NCBI GenBank assembly: GCA_023078555.1
Contig: CM041199.1
Location: forward strand, 930,001-994,000
Direction: 5' to 3'
DNA from: Ulva prolifera
Taxonomy: Eukaryota; Chlorophyta; Ulvophyceae; Ulvales; Ulvaceae
Length of the DNA: 64,000 nt
Of this stretch, positions 47,001-60,175 are shown in pieces (the first letter of the stretch is position 1; the number at the start of each line of letters is the position of its first letter). Made by a program: the position numbers and the translations under genes. A model generated the notes under the pieces. That model saw only the letters and a program-made list of their open reading frames with translations, was not told the DNA's origin and ran no database searches.

Positions 47001-48602
47001 CAAGTTGGCAGACTGTGGCTTTGTTCCGGAGGTAGTGAAACACCATGAGTCATATGCAGGGAGACACAAGTCCACAACCTGGTGTGGGTTGGTTTGGAAC
47101 CCACCAATCTCCTATGCAGCTGTCTCCTATGAATAAGGCAGCCTGGAACCATCTCCTGCTGCTTTGACACTCCTTGAAGTTGTCACAGGTAAGTTTTTGC
47201 CATGTTCCTTGCAATGAGTCATGCATGGCCCCTTGCTGGAGCAAGTAAGGCACTTGCACTGCATGAATGAATCCGACATGACTGATCCATGAGCTGTAAG
47301 TGCAAACCTGATCCCTGACTATTCATGCATGGATGCACTGGCATCTACACAGGTACGCTATGAAGTAAAGGTCGGTGGTCATCGCAGCTGTGTTTGCTCT
47401 GGAACACGCCCCTTTCCTTGCGTCCACATACTCTTAGTCTACACTTTTGTAGCAGGTGGTTAGACTCCAATGGTTTGAACGTTGCCACCGGAGGTGGTCG
47501 ACATCACCACCATAGGCTCAGAAGTTCCGAGGCAAAGCTTTGACCTCACCCGCACTGGTGCTGGCACATGCCTCGAGCTGGGTATTGAAAGGCATGCTGT
47601 CCCGGCATCGAAGGCGGATACATGCCCTGTCCACCTACACTTTTCCAGGTCCATGGAGTGCGGCCCGCTACTGTCCGAAGCGCCTGTACAGGTACATGTA
47701 CATGAAGTTCATTGCACTGCTGCCCATCAATTGTGGTAACACTTCACCAGTGTGTTGCAGTTGCAGCTGCCTCAGTTGCACCTGCAAGGTCACCTCGTCC
47801 ATGCCATAGGAACAGGCAGAGCAGTAAGACTGTACCTTGCCAGCCAGATGCCTCATCGAAGCAACACACTAGTGAAGTGAAGTCAATCTGAATTTGCTGA
47901 GCCGTATCCTGAACAGGACAATGAAACTCCAAATTGCTGAGTCTTTCGAAGTCAGAGGGGTTAGCCACCTGAGGAGCCCTTCAGACGACTGTCTGCAACT
48001 CACAGGACCTCCTCCTGTGCTAAGCAAGATCACATTCGATCGGGTTGATTCCCCAAAGCGCAGTTGGATGGTGATTCTGTTTGAATGTTTCGACTGCAAG
48101 TATGACAGGCAACCATACTGCACAGGTAGTGACTTTCCCAAAGAATGTGTAGGCTGAGATGTTACAGTGTGCGTCTTGTAACTGTGTGGACATGATGAAG
48201 GCAATGTTTCTGATGCTGCAGCCCAGACAGTATCACACTGCTACACATCAAAATAGAGGACTTGCATAAGATATGTACGCCACTGTCGCAGTGTCTGCTC
48301 TCTCGTCCATCACATCACATTGCCCTCATTCACCAAATTGCATGCACCAAAAAACTCGCATATGGAGCATGTTTGTGCCTGGAAAAACCTCCCAGCACCG
48401 TGCCAAATCACCACACATCGCAGCCCCCATAAAAAAAGAAAAAACAACAGGACATGCTGAAAACTGCACTGTGTACTGAGCCCCCACATAATCATCATGC
48501 CCATTCCGGAGCTCACATGGCATGTATATACTGTGCATCATCACCGCCAAGTGACGCCACAATCACAGACCGCAGTATGCAGCAGAGATAGTAGTAGCAA
48601 CA
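44078..48602. other. 4.5-kb spacer without a confident gene
   Basis: Contains a run of 11 C at 44129-44139. A GC-rich half (44.1-45.5 kb) holds open frames but no domain; a possible exon at 44924-44992 reads VHLVGGFKCAEDVFLPNAAC. An AT-richer half (46.4-48.5 kb) has scattered short frames such as 46846-47136 and 47482-47809, none joined or recognised, and the longest R1 copy. Confidence 0.4.
47872..48045 (-). repeat. Dispersed repeat family R1, longest copy
   Basis: AATTTGCTGAGCCGTATCCT then GACAATGAAACTCC, GGGGTTAGCCACCTGAGGAG and CAACTCACAGGACCTCCTCC, TGTGCTAAGCAAGATCACAT. It matches the 6.65-kb copy block by block. Confidence 0.6.
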
Positions 48603-51060
<2,458 letters not shown>

Positions 51061-52527
51061 GATTCTAGACTCCAGCTGCGTGGGTCAACACAGATCGCGG
51101 CACCACAGCTCTGCTATAGGACTGCACACAGCACAGCAAGACACAACACCCGGTTCAACGCTATCCGGGATGTATTGAACGTTAAAGTGGCTAGTTATGT
51201 CGGCATATCTGCCCGTATATATCGCAAGCAAGTGCGGCACCGCAAGCCCGAACTTGAGCAGTGCACAGCGACATCTCCCCGATGCATATGGGGCCACACT
51301 GTACCCCGATATATCGGGATGACGACCCGCCCCATGGATCCGGCATTTTCCAGCCCGCGTCGCAAACTCGCGCCAGCAACTGCGTTCCGTGCAAAGCGGT
51401 GGCTGCACGGTTAAAGGAAGCTGGGCCACCGCCGTGCCTTGACACAACCGTCATACTGATGATACATGTGTCGTCTGTTTCATGAGTGGTGTTTCTTGCG
51501 CAAAATGTGCAGGAAGGCACGGGTCGACAGGTGCAGGTCTAGGGCACCGGCTGGGCTTGCTTGCCACCCTTCAAGCTTGCGACCGAAGTGCATCATGCAT
51601 AGAGCTCTCTCCTGGTCGGGCGTCACTGCTGGCCCATTGCCGATGCTTGCAGCGCTGCCCATGCATAAAAATTTCAGTGTAGGACCACTGCATGGCCCTT
51701 ACGTCAGCTGCGCTGACATTCAGCACATGGCTCTGAACTCATTCATGTGGTCAGTCGACAGTTTGTCGATTTGCTGCCATGACAGCGTGGCGTCCCTAAT
51801 CTCGCAACTCCAGGTCACCAGGGCCAGCGCCCAAGCAGAGGTGCTCAGAAGGACAGGCGCGCGTGACTGGCATGGGCCGTTGCGCTTCATCGCGTTCCGC
51901 ACACACTGTGTCGATGTCAATGGGCATGCCACGGCGGACACTTCGTTCTCGATGCGCACCCACCTCACGGCCCTGACACGTTTGCAGCATGACGTCCAAG
52001 CATACTACTTCTGTGGACCTCGCGCTGAGTAACTGTCAAGAGCGCTTGCGCGTCCTTCTCTGCAGCTGGGTACCTGTCATAGCTTGCAATCAGCATTACG
52101 AAAACTTGCCGTGGCCTCCATGATGTGAGTTCATGCAACCAGGGACAACGCTCCTGCTCAGTGCACGAGATGGAAATCTCGCTCCGTCCAGGTAGGCTCG
52201 TGACCCTCGAGTCGAGACTGCTTGACAGGCATTCAATCTGGATCTACGCCACCATTTCGCAAGGGAGCCTATGCAAGCCTTTAGTCCATGCAGCCAGAAG
52301 CATGAAGCGTCTGTGTGGCATCCCCAGAGTCGCTTGCGCGCCCCAACGTTTGGCAGACAAACTGTGCCGGAGAAGTGCCCCCTGCTGTACCACGCGGATC
52401 TGCGTATGACACGAAAATAGGTCAAGGACCAGGCTGGTGGGTAAACATATCATTGTGAGCAAAGTCAATGCGGCGCAGCGCATCTCATGGGGCGGCCTGA
52501 AGTCCAGAGCGCAGGACGAAGCAAGTG
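51061..52527. other. Spacer upstream of NRT2 copy 1
   Basis: Should contain the copy 1 promoter. No clear TATA box near the ATG; a TATATA stretch lies at about 51214-51220. Frames on both strands at 51.47-52.03 and 52.1-52.48 kb look partly protein-like (minus 51480-51662 contains TPDQERALCMMHFGRKLEGW), but no domain or consistent exon set emerged. Confidence 0.35.
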
Positions 52528-52849
52528 CTAGACATCCAGCTTGCCTCGCCTGCGCAATTGTGCAGTGACTCCTTCAAAGCAGGCCTGGAACCTCCGTCGG
52601 AGAAATTCCAAATCTGTCACTGTAAGACTACGGCTGCTTTTGTGGAGTCCTGTGCACCAGCATCCCACAATCTGCAGTACTTATGGCAGTTGTACATCGC
52701 CTAGCGAGCTGATGAAAACGCCACACTGGATCATCCATTCTATTAGTGACAATTTCAAGCACTCTGCACTTGTAGCAGGCAGGATACGCCGCATCAAAAG
52801 TGGCAGAAGCTGGCACCACAAGAGGGTGTCTCCATAGCTTTTTGTCCAC
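52528..52849 (-). CDS. 3' exons of an unrecognised gene
   Basis: Two exons: the last, 52528-52619, ends in TAG. A GT-AG intron of 61 nt (52620-52680) joins it in phase to an exon ending at 52681. The joined reading includes TFDAAYPACYKCRVLEIV, NRMDDPVWRFHQLARRCTTA, then TDLEFLRRRFQACFEGVT and a basic tail RRRGKLDV. The composition and the in-phase splice make this look like a real C-terminus. No family was recognised. A GTGAGT donor at about 52852 suggests another exon to the right; a frame at 54.83-54.94 kb may belong to it. Confidence 0.4.
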
Positions 52850-54833
52850 TCACCGGGGTGCACAGGGCAGCATGCTCCATCAGGCATGAAGCTACACTTG
52901 GCCCCCTAACACCTCTCTCTACGTCCGCAGTGCTCTGTCGGAGGCAAGGCACGTATCACCCAGGGAAGGATGTGCAGCCATACACACTGCCAATGCTGTG
53001 CTGCCAGCTTTGCACTCTGCCTTCATGGATAGTCTGTGCGGACTCTCCCCGCATGGACAGTGTCATCTATAGATATGTGCCGTGGCTGTGGACAGTGGCC
53101 AGTACACTGTCACACTCTGGGCAGGCTCAGCGGTGCAGGCCCGGGCAGTCCGGCCACCTCTCGACCCTTGCTGTTGCTGCTCACTGCGGTGTGCCTCGAG
53201 GTGACCAGCCCAGTGTCAGGCGAGCCTGCATCTCTGTTGGCCGTGGCTGACGTCCCATGGAATGCCATACGTCAAAAATCCCAGGACATTCTGTGTTTTG
53301 ATGTCTTTGACAGGCGAGTGTGTGCGTGTCGCAGGATGCACACCGCACTCGTCAACCACTGCTGATGTCTCTCACGATAGTGGCTGTTGTCCTCCGAACC
53401 CAGCATGTCTCAGGACAACTCGGAGAAGTAGAGGCTGTCTCCAGGCCTGCCTGCGACGCAGTGCACCTCTAACTGCAGCTACACCAGGATCTTGTAGAGC
53501 CAGCTGACTTGCCTTGCATGTGCGTGTCAACTTGAGGACCATTTCGGCTGCAGCGTCTCCGCACTGCCGCCCCCACACAAGCCCAGTCTCCTGCCCCGAC
53601 TTCACACTTCCAGGTGATGATATTGCCGATCCCATTTGAAGTCGCAGCGAAATGGGAGTGCGGCGCATTGGGGCGCCCCTGACAGCCACCACTTCATGTG
53701 GGGGCGGAGGCCTCCGCGGACGTCCAGCAGGGGTCACCACAGCGTACAACGCAGACGCCGTCGCCTTCCGCAGGGTCGTGCTGACCCAAAGACCAAGCCC
53801 GAAAACAAACAACCGAGCTGTGATGCGCCTGAGGAGAAATGGGGACAATTCGGGAGTCAGATTCCCCCTCGCGGCCAGCACCACTTGCCCACCACGTCCC
53901 CTTCTTCAGCATGCCTGCAGACCATGCTGGGTTGGCAGACGAGCTGTGTCCGACGGACGCTCATGCGCAGCATATGGTTTGCAACGCATGCCATGAGCCC
54001 TGCCCCACGTCGTGCTATGTGGCTGAAGTGGGCAGCTGCCATGGACGCCACAGGCGTGTCCCCGGCATCGAGCGGGTGGCGGATGCCGTGCTGTGATGGA
54101 TTCGGCTGCTCCGGTGGACCCCACATGCCGCAGGACACATGGGGCCCCCACGATGGCTACAAGGCAACGCAGGGCAACGCTCGACAGCCCGCCGCTGCCG
54201 AGCGCCTGGGCAGCTCCACTGCAGACCGCCCCATGTCGCCCGTCTGCAGCGGCAGCTCAGAAGGGAGGGGGGGGAGGGGGGAGATGTGCTTCAGAGGCGT
54301 GTTGAGGCAGTGCGCACAGCAAGCTTTGGCTGGCCCGCAGAGGGCCAGGCCGCACGCCCAGACTCCCTGCAGCCTGTGGACACCCAGCACCCCTGCCACC
54401 CTTGCGGCCGTTCACGCCATCACAAAACCCGCGCTGTGATCAGCGCCCAGGCTGCTTGCGAGAACTTCAGCGTCATTGCTACTAGGACAACAGACAGAGC
54501 CTACCTACTTCTCAGGGGAGAACAGGCCGGAATGGCATCGGCGGCACGGTGCGCACCACACAGCACGCGCAGCACAGCACGCATCACAACAGGCGCTGCC
54601 CGGCGGGCGTGCCCTGGTCCAACTGAATGGACTCCAACGCAGCCGCAGCAGGGCGCTTTGGCTACAGCGTGGCTGGCGTGTGACGCCAGGAGGCAGCTGC
54701 ACGCGCACGCGCACGCGGTTCGCTGACGTTTGAAGATAGGTACACACGTACGCAGGCTTGCGCATCTGATGACCCCGTGCAAGGCGCATTGGGAATGCCG
54801 GGAGGGGGGGGGGGGGTCGTTTCCCCTGTGCAC
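52850..54833. other. Unassigned stretch, possibly intronic
   Basis: No exon could be fixed. A 170-codon minus-strand frame at 53372-53884 and Cys-rich plus-strand frames at 53.84-54.44 kb overlap each other and cannot both be real. There are short G runs near 54264-54280 and 13 G at 54804-54816. Confidence 0.3.
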
Positions 54834-54941
54834 TTTATCTCCACGACCCAGACAGATAATTTCTGGGCCTGTGGATAAATGACATAGTGTCTCGACAACA
54901 TGGCAATTTGGACTGGTCTCTTCTGGACCCGACACTGCAAG
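54834..54941 (-). CDS. Possible single exon of an unrecognised gene
   Basis: A minus-strand stretch bounded by a CAG acceptor and a GTGCAC donor. It reads CRVQKRPVQIAMLSRHYVIY then PQAQKLSVWVVEIK, without low complexity. It could be an upstream exon of the gene ending at 52528, but no phase link was established. Confidence 0.3.
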
Positions 54942-56736
54942 CTGTGCACAAGGCGAGTGGTGCCCACGTGTCCTGTGGCTCCCCTGGCAGCATTGCTACT
55001 GGCCACCGGTGGAGTTTCGAAACGCTGATTTGGCGACAACATGTCTGGCGTACCTCGGGGCCCTGTAGGAGCAAGGCTGTGTGGAGGCTGTCTTGAAGGA
55101 CAGGAGGAGGCGGAACGCCCGATGCAGCCTGATGGCCTGAGCAGCACCGATGGCAGCAACACCAATGGCAGCTCCTAGGCTCGTCACTGTATCTGCAGGC
55201 ATTGCAGTGTGCCATCAGATCCAGCGTGGTTTCAGTAAAGACCAAGTGTATAAGAGTTCAGGTAATTTCACGGCATAGAACCAAAAGGTTCTGCCAGTCA
55301 TCACAACCAGAAGTAGCAATCCGAAGATCCGTAAAATACCGAATGTGGATACTGATACAGTGTATGTGACAGGCCAGCAAGATAACTGCCACCAGTGGCT
55401 GAGTTTGGACTGGTTATTCCACTCGTTTTGCATACACCCTTGCGGCCACCGCCGATCATATGGCATCACTGCAGCTGCAGCTATTGTAGACAGATGACTG
55501 AATGTGGTGGTCTGTCCAGCGAAAGGCCGCAGATGGCCAGTAACAGAACTTTGTGTGTGGACACAGTGCAGCAGATGTCCCTGATACTTGTCAGCTGCTG
55601 TCACCTGCCCACTTGAATGGCCACAGATTTGTTACAAGCAGCTTGTGTCAGGGCATGAAGTAGTGCCAGCTGCATATGCTCATCAGCAGATTTTTGCATG
55701 TACGTTATGCATCACTGAACTGGCCACCTCCCACACTGTACGTGTCAATCTGGCAACAACATCAGCCTTGTGCGCGGCCTACCGTTATCTTGATGGCACA
55801 GTCCAGATCAAGGCTAATCTCTACAACATGCCGATACATGTCAAAATGTATGATTCCATAAGAGTTCTCAACGGTCACATGTACAGGTAGAATCGAACAA
55901 AACCGGAGATTGGCCAGATCTGACAAGAGGCCAGGTGCCTATGATCTGACAAGAAGCCAGGTACCTATGATCCAATACATGCCTTGTCTTGTGTGCTGGC
56001 AACAGCGCACTGTGCGCTGCGAGTATATATGACTCCTACCAAAAACGTCGAATCTGATGTAATGGTGCGGTTCAAAATCACCATGCACGGTCACTGTGGA
56101 CAAAGACACGGGAAACGGTGCACAGTCGCTGGCTGGTGCAGGACAGTGTCGCTTTGCAACATGCTAGATCCGTGTACCGTATGTGTCCAACCATAGTTGG
56201 TTGCAACAGTGAGTCACATTCTGGAGTTCTGTTCACCATTTAGTTAGGGCAAAGCTATACTGCCATCGGATTTGAACAGTGGTTAATATCATTTATATTG
56301 TTCTCTATATCATATTCGGCTTGCAAAATATCATCACAGCTCCACACATTGAGCTGGTCAACTTGGGTTATTTGCAATTCCAACTTTATCGTGCAACGTT
56401 GGATAGTGATGAGTGTACATCATGTATCTGGAACTGGACAACACATGCACTATGTATCAGTACAAAAAGTTAGCAGGCCATATCACGAACCTGGTCGGAA
56501 CGGTTATGTGTACGAATCACAAACACAGAGACAAGACAATTTCCAGTATTCAGCAGTTGTACATCTGGCTGTCCAGCATTGCATGCGGGAAAATACTGCC
56601 TGTGGCATGCACGCTATTGACCTGCCCATACACCTATACTACTCTTCATGCCTTCTAATGCATAGTTTGCAAGAGAAAAAATGTTTTTGGCAACACATGC
56701 CTTTCATACACTGGGCTCAAGCAGAAGCCCCCAGTA
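54942..56736. other. Spacer, partly AT-rich, no confident gene
   Basis: A minus-strand frame at 55215-55604 includes a hydrophobic segment (ILRIFGLLLLVVMTGRTFWF) and a plus-strand frame at 55588-55890 is open. Neither has support. From about 55.9 kb the DNA becomes AT-rich up to the 3' end of NRT2 copy 2. Confidence 0.35.
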
Positions 56737-59193
56737 CTACGCAGTGGACTCCACCTTGGGAGGGTTCCCTAGCTGAATATCGTCCACGTTAGCTTCCCGT
56801 TGCTTAGCACCCCGCTGCGACTTGGACTCCTGAGCGAACTTCATGGCAGCGTCGGCGAGGCCAGCAGCCCGCTCCTCCTCAGAAAACTCTCCGAGGTAGT
56901 AGTCCTCTTCCACCACACCCTCACGAGGGCCACACAGCATGCCTCCCCACATCGGAAAGTAGATTGGGACAACAAGCAGAGTCATAGCCATGACCATGAT
57001 GCCCATGTAGACAAGGCCAGTGTATGTCTCGTATGATGAGTCCTTGAAGAAGAGGGACTGGGTGATGACAGAGCCAGCATTGCCACCAGCACCGATGAAG
57101 CCTGAGACAACACCCAGAGCCCGCTTCGAGACGAAAGGCACAACACCGTATGAAGCACCCTCTGAAGCTTGCACGAAGAGGGAGAAGATGATCATAATGC
57201 AGATGGTAGCGGGCAGGGAGTTCTTGGCCAGGCCCATGAAGATGCAGAGGGCACCCTCGAAGGTCTGCATGGACCACAGCGCCCAGAGGCGGCCCCGCAT
57301 CCCGAAGCGCTTGCCAGCAAGATCTGAGCCCAGGCCTCCAATGGAGCGAGCGAACAAATTCATGAGACCGAACAGAGAGCCAAGGACACCAGCGATAGTG
57401 AGGGAGACGCCGAACTGATCGAAGAGGTAGGTGACAATGATGTTGTTCATGGTAAGCTCTACACCGAAGCAGAAACCATAGGTCACTGTCAAGCACCACA
57501 TCCTGCATGAGAACACAAAACATGAAGCTGAGAACAACAGGATGTGGTTCATAGCCCCAGTGCATGACTGGAGAGCCACATATAATGGCCAGCTCAACAA
57601 GCCAATGCTCAAAATTAGACAACAAAATGTACATGGGGCGATTTCCAAATTCATAGCAGCATGTCACATGCGAGCATAAAATACATGGAAGAAGGAATCG
57701 AAGCCAGGAGCAGGGCGCACCGGTAGTTGCTGATGGCTGTGATGAACACGCGGAGTGGGCTGTCCTTGCTCATGCCACCAGACTTCTTGAGCACAGCATA
57801 GTTGCCATCAGGCAGATCCAGGGAGAAGAAGAGGATGCCCATGCCGCCGATGATGTGCATGAAAGCAGGCACGAACATGGACCAGCGCCAGGCGAGGAAG
57901 GGCTGCGTGTGTTGAGAGATACCGCGGAAGACGAGAGGCATGAGCAGCTGTGTCACTCCTCCTCCCAGGTTGCCCCAGCCTCCTGTGGTTGCATTGGCAA
58001 TACCTGCACACAGCACCAGCATGGTCTACCGACTCGAGCAAGACAGGTCTTATTTTTGTTGTGCGGACTGACAAAGCATAAGCCCGATACAGGGCTGGCG
58101 CAGAAGCTTCGAACATATGTGGTGAAGTGGACATAGTCGCACCGACGATCTTCACGTTGAACATGCTTGCGGTCCAGAACTGGCAGGAAACGAAAGTAGA
58201 GAGCCCGAATCCGATACCGAAGCGGAGCAGAGTGAAGTCGAGAGCCTTGTTTGCGAGGGCCATGCCGAAGACGCAAGGCGCGGTCATCATAAGCACGGAG
58301 GACATGCCCAGTCGAGGTCCAATCCAGTCGCAAACAGCCCCCATCGCTACACGGGCGGCGATGGTGCCGGATACAGCGGCAATTCCTGCAGCAAGGAAGG
58401 ATACTCGGCACGGGCCCGGCTCAATTGCACTGGGAGGCCACCTTCTTTAACAAAGCAAGAGAGCGCCGAGCAACATAGCACGAAAGACGTATTAATGCTA
58501 GAAAGTTTTCTGATGTGGAATGATGTCAATCAGTTTTACTAACAGAGAATTCCAGTTGCACGCTTTCTTTGTGGTAGGTGGACCAGGCGATACTGAGAGG
58601 CCGCCAGGGCACAGCAATGCAACATTAAATAAACCGCAAACACAATAGTAATACAATACACTGCTCTGCATGGTCTAGATCTCATGCCGCTGCACCGGCA
58701 ACTACGCGAGCGGGCGACATGTATGACGCGTAGACACTCTGGTCCGTCACAGGGACCAACGTACTGTAGCCAAGCAAAAGCATGCAAGAATGTCCTGCTC
58801 TTGTGAAGAATTGCCTAACAATATATAGTTCATATTGGAACATCTGATGTGCGCAGGTTCCGTAGTCGGTGAATTTGAAAACAGTCTGCATGGCCGCGTG
58901 GGACGGCGCGCGAGCACATGAAGAGCAGACAATTGGCATTATTTCCGAAACGCCGCAGCCGAGGCATAATACATACCTGCATTACCGAGATCGGCTTTGC
59001 TGAGGCCAAGATCCTCGCGCACGACGGGAATCATCGCTGCTGGGGCGAAAGTAGACACGAAGGACGTGAAGAATCCGAACCAGCACAGGTGGAACGCGCG
59101 CATGTGTGGCAGCGCAAACGATAACAGGTTGATCTTCAGAGCCTTATGCTCCGAATCAACAGGCAGCGCGAACTGCGGCTCGGTGGTCGTCAT
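56737..59193 (-). CDS. NRT2: High-affinity nitrate transporter, NRT2/NNP family, copy 2 (complete)
   Basis: Same role and architecture as copy 1. Exons 58977-59193, 58143-58385, 57721-58003 and 56737-57502 encode 502 residues, with introns at identical positions and phases (591, 139 and 218 nt). Exon 2 appears identical to that of copy 1 and exon 3 shows about two silent changes. Exon 1 differs at roughly one base in eight and its N-terminus reads MTTTEPQ instead of MASNEQQQ. Exon 4 differs by about 4-5 percent with conservative changes (KNSLPATICIMIIF against KGSLPATIVIMVVF), and the tail end diverges (DDIQLGNPPKVESTA). Intron 2 can be aligned throughout; introns 1 and 3 cannot. All signature motifs are intact, so both copies look functional. 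Confidence 0.95.
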
Positions 59194-59293
59194 GACTAGT
59201 GCCGTCTAGACACGTGTTCAGAACTGCTGCTGTTTCCGGTACAGCTGCGGAGGTACAGGGGGTGGGGAAATGCAGGATCTTGCGGCACTGTAC

Positions 59294-59300
59294 ATTTATA
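59294..59300 (-). promoter_or_regulatory. Possible TATA box of NRT2 copy 2
   Basis: TATAAAT on the minus strand about 100 bases upstream of the copy 2 start codon. Position and sequence fit a core promoter; nothing comparable is obvious at copy 1. Confidence 0.35.
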
Positions 59301-59434
59301 CGCCTGTCAAATGCACCCAGGGCTGAGGGCTCAACACGGGAGTCTGCTCGGCGTTAGCTGGCAACGCACGCTGCAGGGGCACTCGCTGCTGCGTTATGTC
59401 GGCGCTTGGCGGTGACTGGTATGCATGCGAGGTC

Positions 59435-60175
59435 TCAGGGCTCGGAGTGACGAGAAGTCTGCTCGGCAAGAGTGGCATCATAGCCGCAGTGTCCCACTAA
59501 AACGAACTGTGATGACGACTTGAAGATCACGCGATCGCTGAGGCCCATCACGGGGTGCCAGCTGAGCTCAGGCAAGAGCTTTCGTGGGGCACTTGGACGG
59601 TTGCGGAAGTCATCATAGACATTTGTCTGGAATATTGCCACCGCGCAGTCGACCTTGCTGCAAAGTACATGTATGTACATACTGGCAATCCCGTGGTCTT
59701 GTAGCTGGGTGTAGTGGTCTTCTCTGATGCTCGCAGTAGCTTCCTTCTGTGTTCCGAACATCTGGGCGCGCTGAACAGCTGTCGCCTTCTTCTGGCTGTA
59801 CGTCCAAAATCTTGCATTGATTCAGCTGTGAGTGTCTCCCATCACACACTGTTGCACTGAGTAGCAGCCTTCGCATCTCCGCTTCTGCTGGTGGTGCGTA
59901 AAGTTCCACAGCAGCTGTGCAGTTGTTTTCATCGATGAGGTCCGGCGAATATCCTGCCTCTTTGCACTGTGAGCTTGATTGCATGCCTCCAAACATTCTT
60001 GCTGTGTTGGATTGGCTGCATCTGTGCATGTACGTCCAATGTGCCTCCCTGTTCGATGCTGGCCGCCAGCCGGGCAGCAGGCGACTTACATGTCCCTGCC
60101 TTGCACGTGCACTCCTTCTCTGCACTCGACAACGGCATTGTAAAATGCCGCTCGCATGCTAGCATACTTCACCAT
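59435..60175 (-). CDS. Small unrecognised gene, three exons
   Basis: Exons 60090-60175, 59802-59973 and 59435-59761 (TGA) join in phase across a 116-nt intron with a canonical GTAAGT donor and a 40-nt intron. They give 194 residues: MVKYASMRAAFYNAVVECRE at the start, DLIDENNCTAAVELYAPPAE and RRLLLSATVCDGRHSQLN in the middle, IASMYIHVLCSKVDCAVAIF and LSWHPMAVVYDN-unlike LPELSWHPVMGLSDRVIF near the end. The protein has several Cys and no signal peptide or membrane segment. The frame is open upstream to about 60255, so the true start or another exon may lie there. It is transcribed toward NRT2 copy 2, 240 bases from its start. No family was recognised. Confidence 0.45.

Noticed and set aside
46846-47809. 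Remnant of a transposon-encoded protein
   Set aside because: Short frames only, no catalytic motif, nothing repeated elsewhere in the window.
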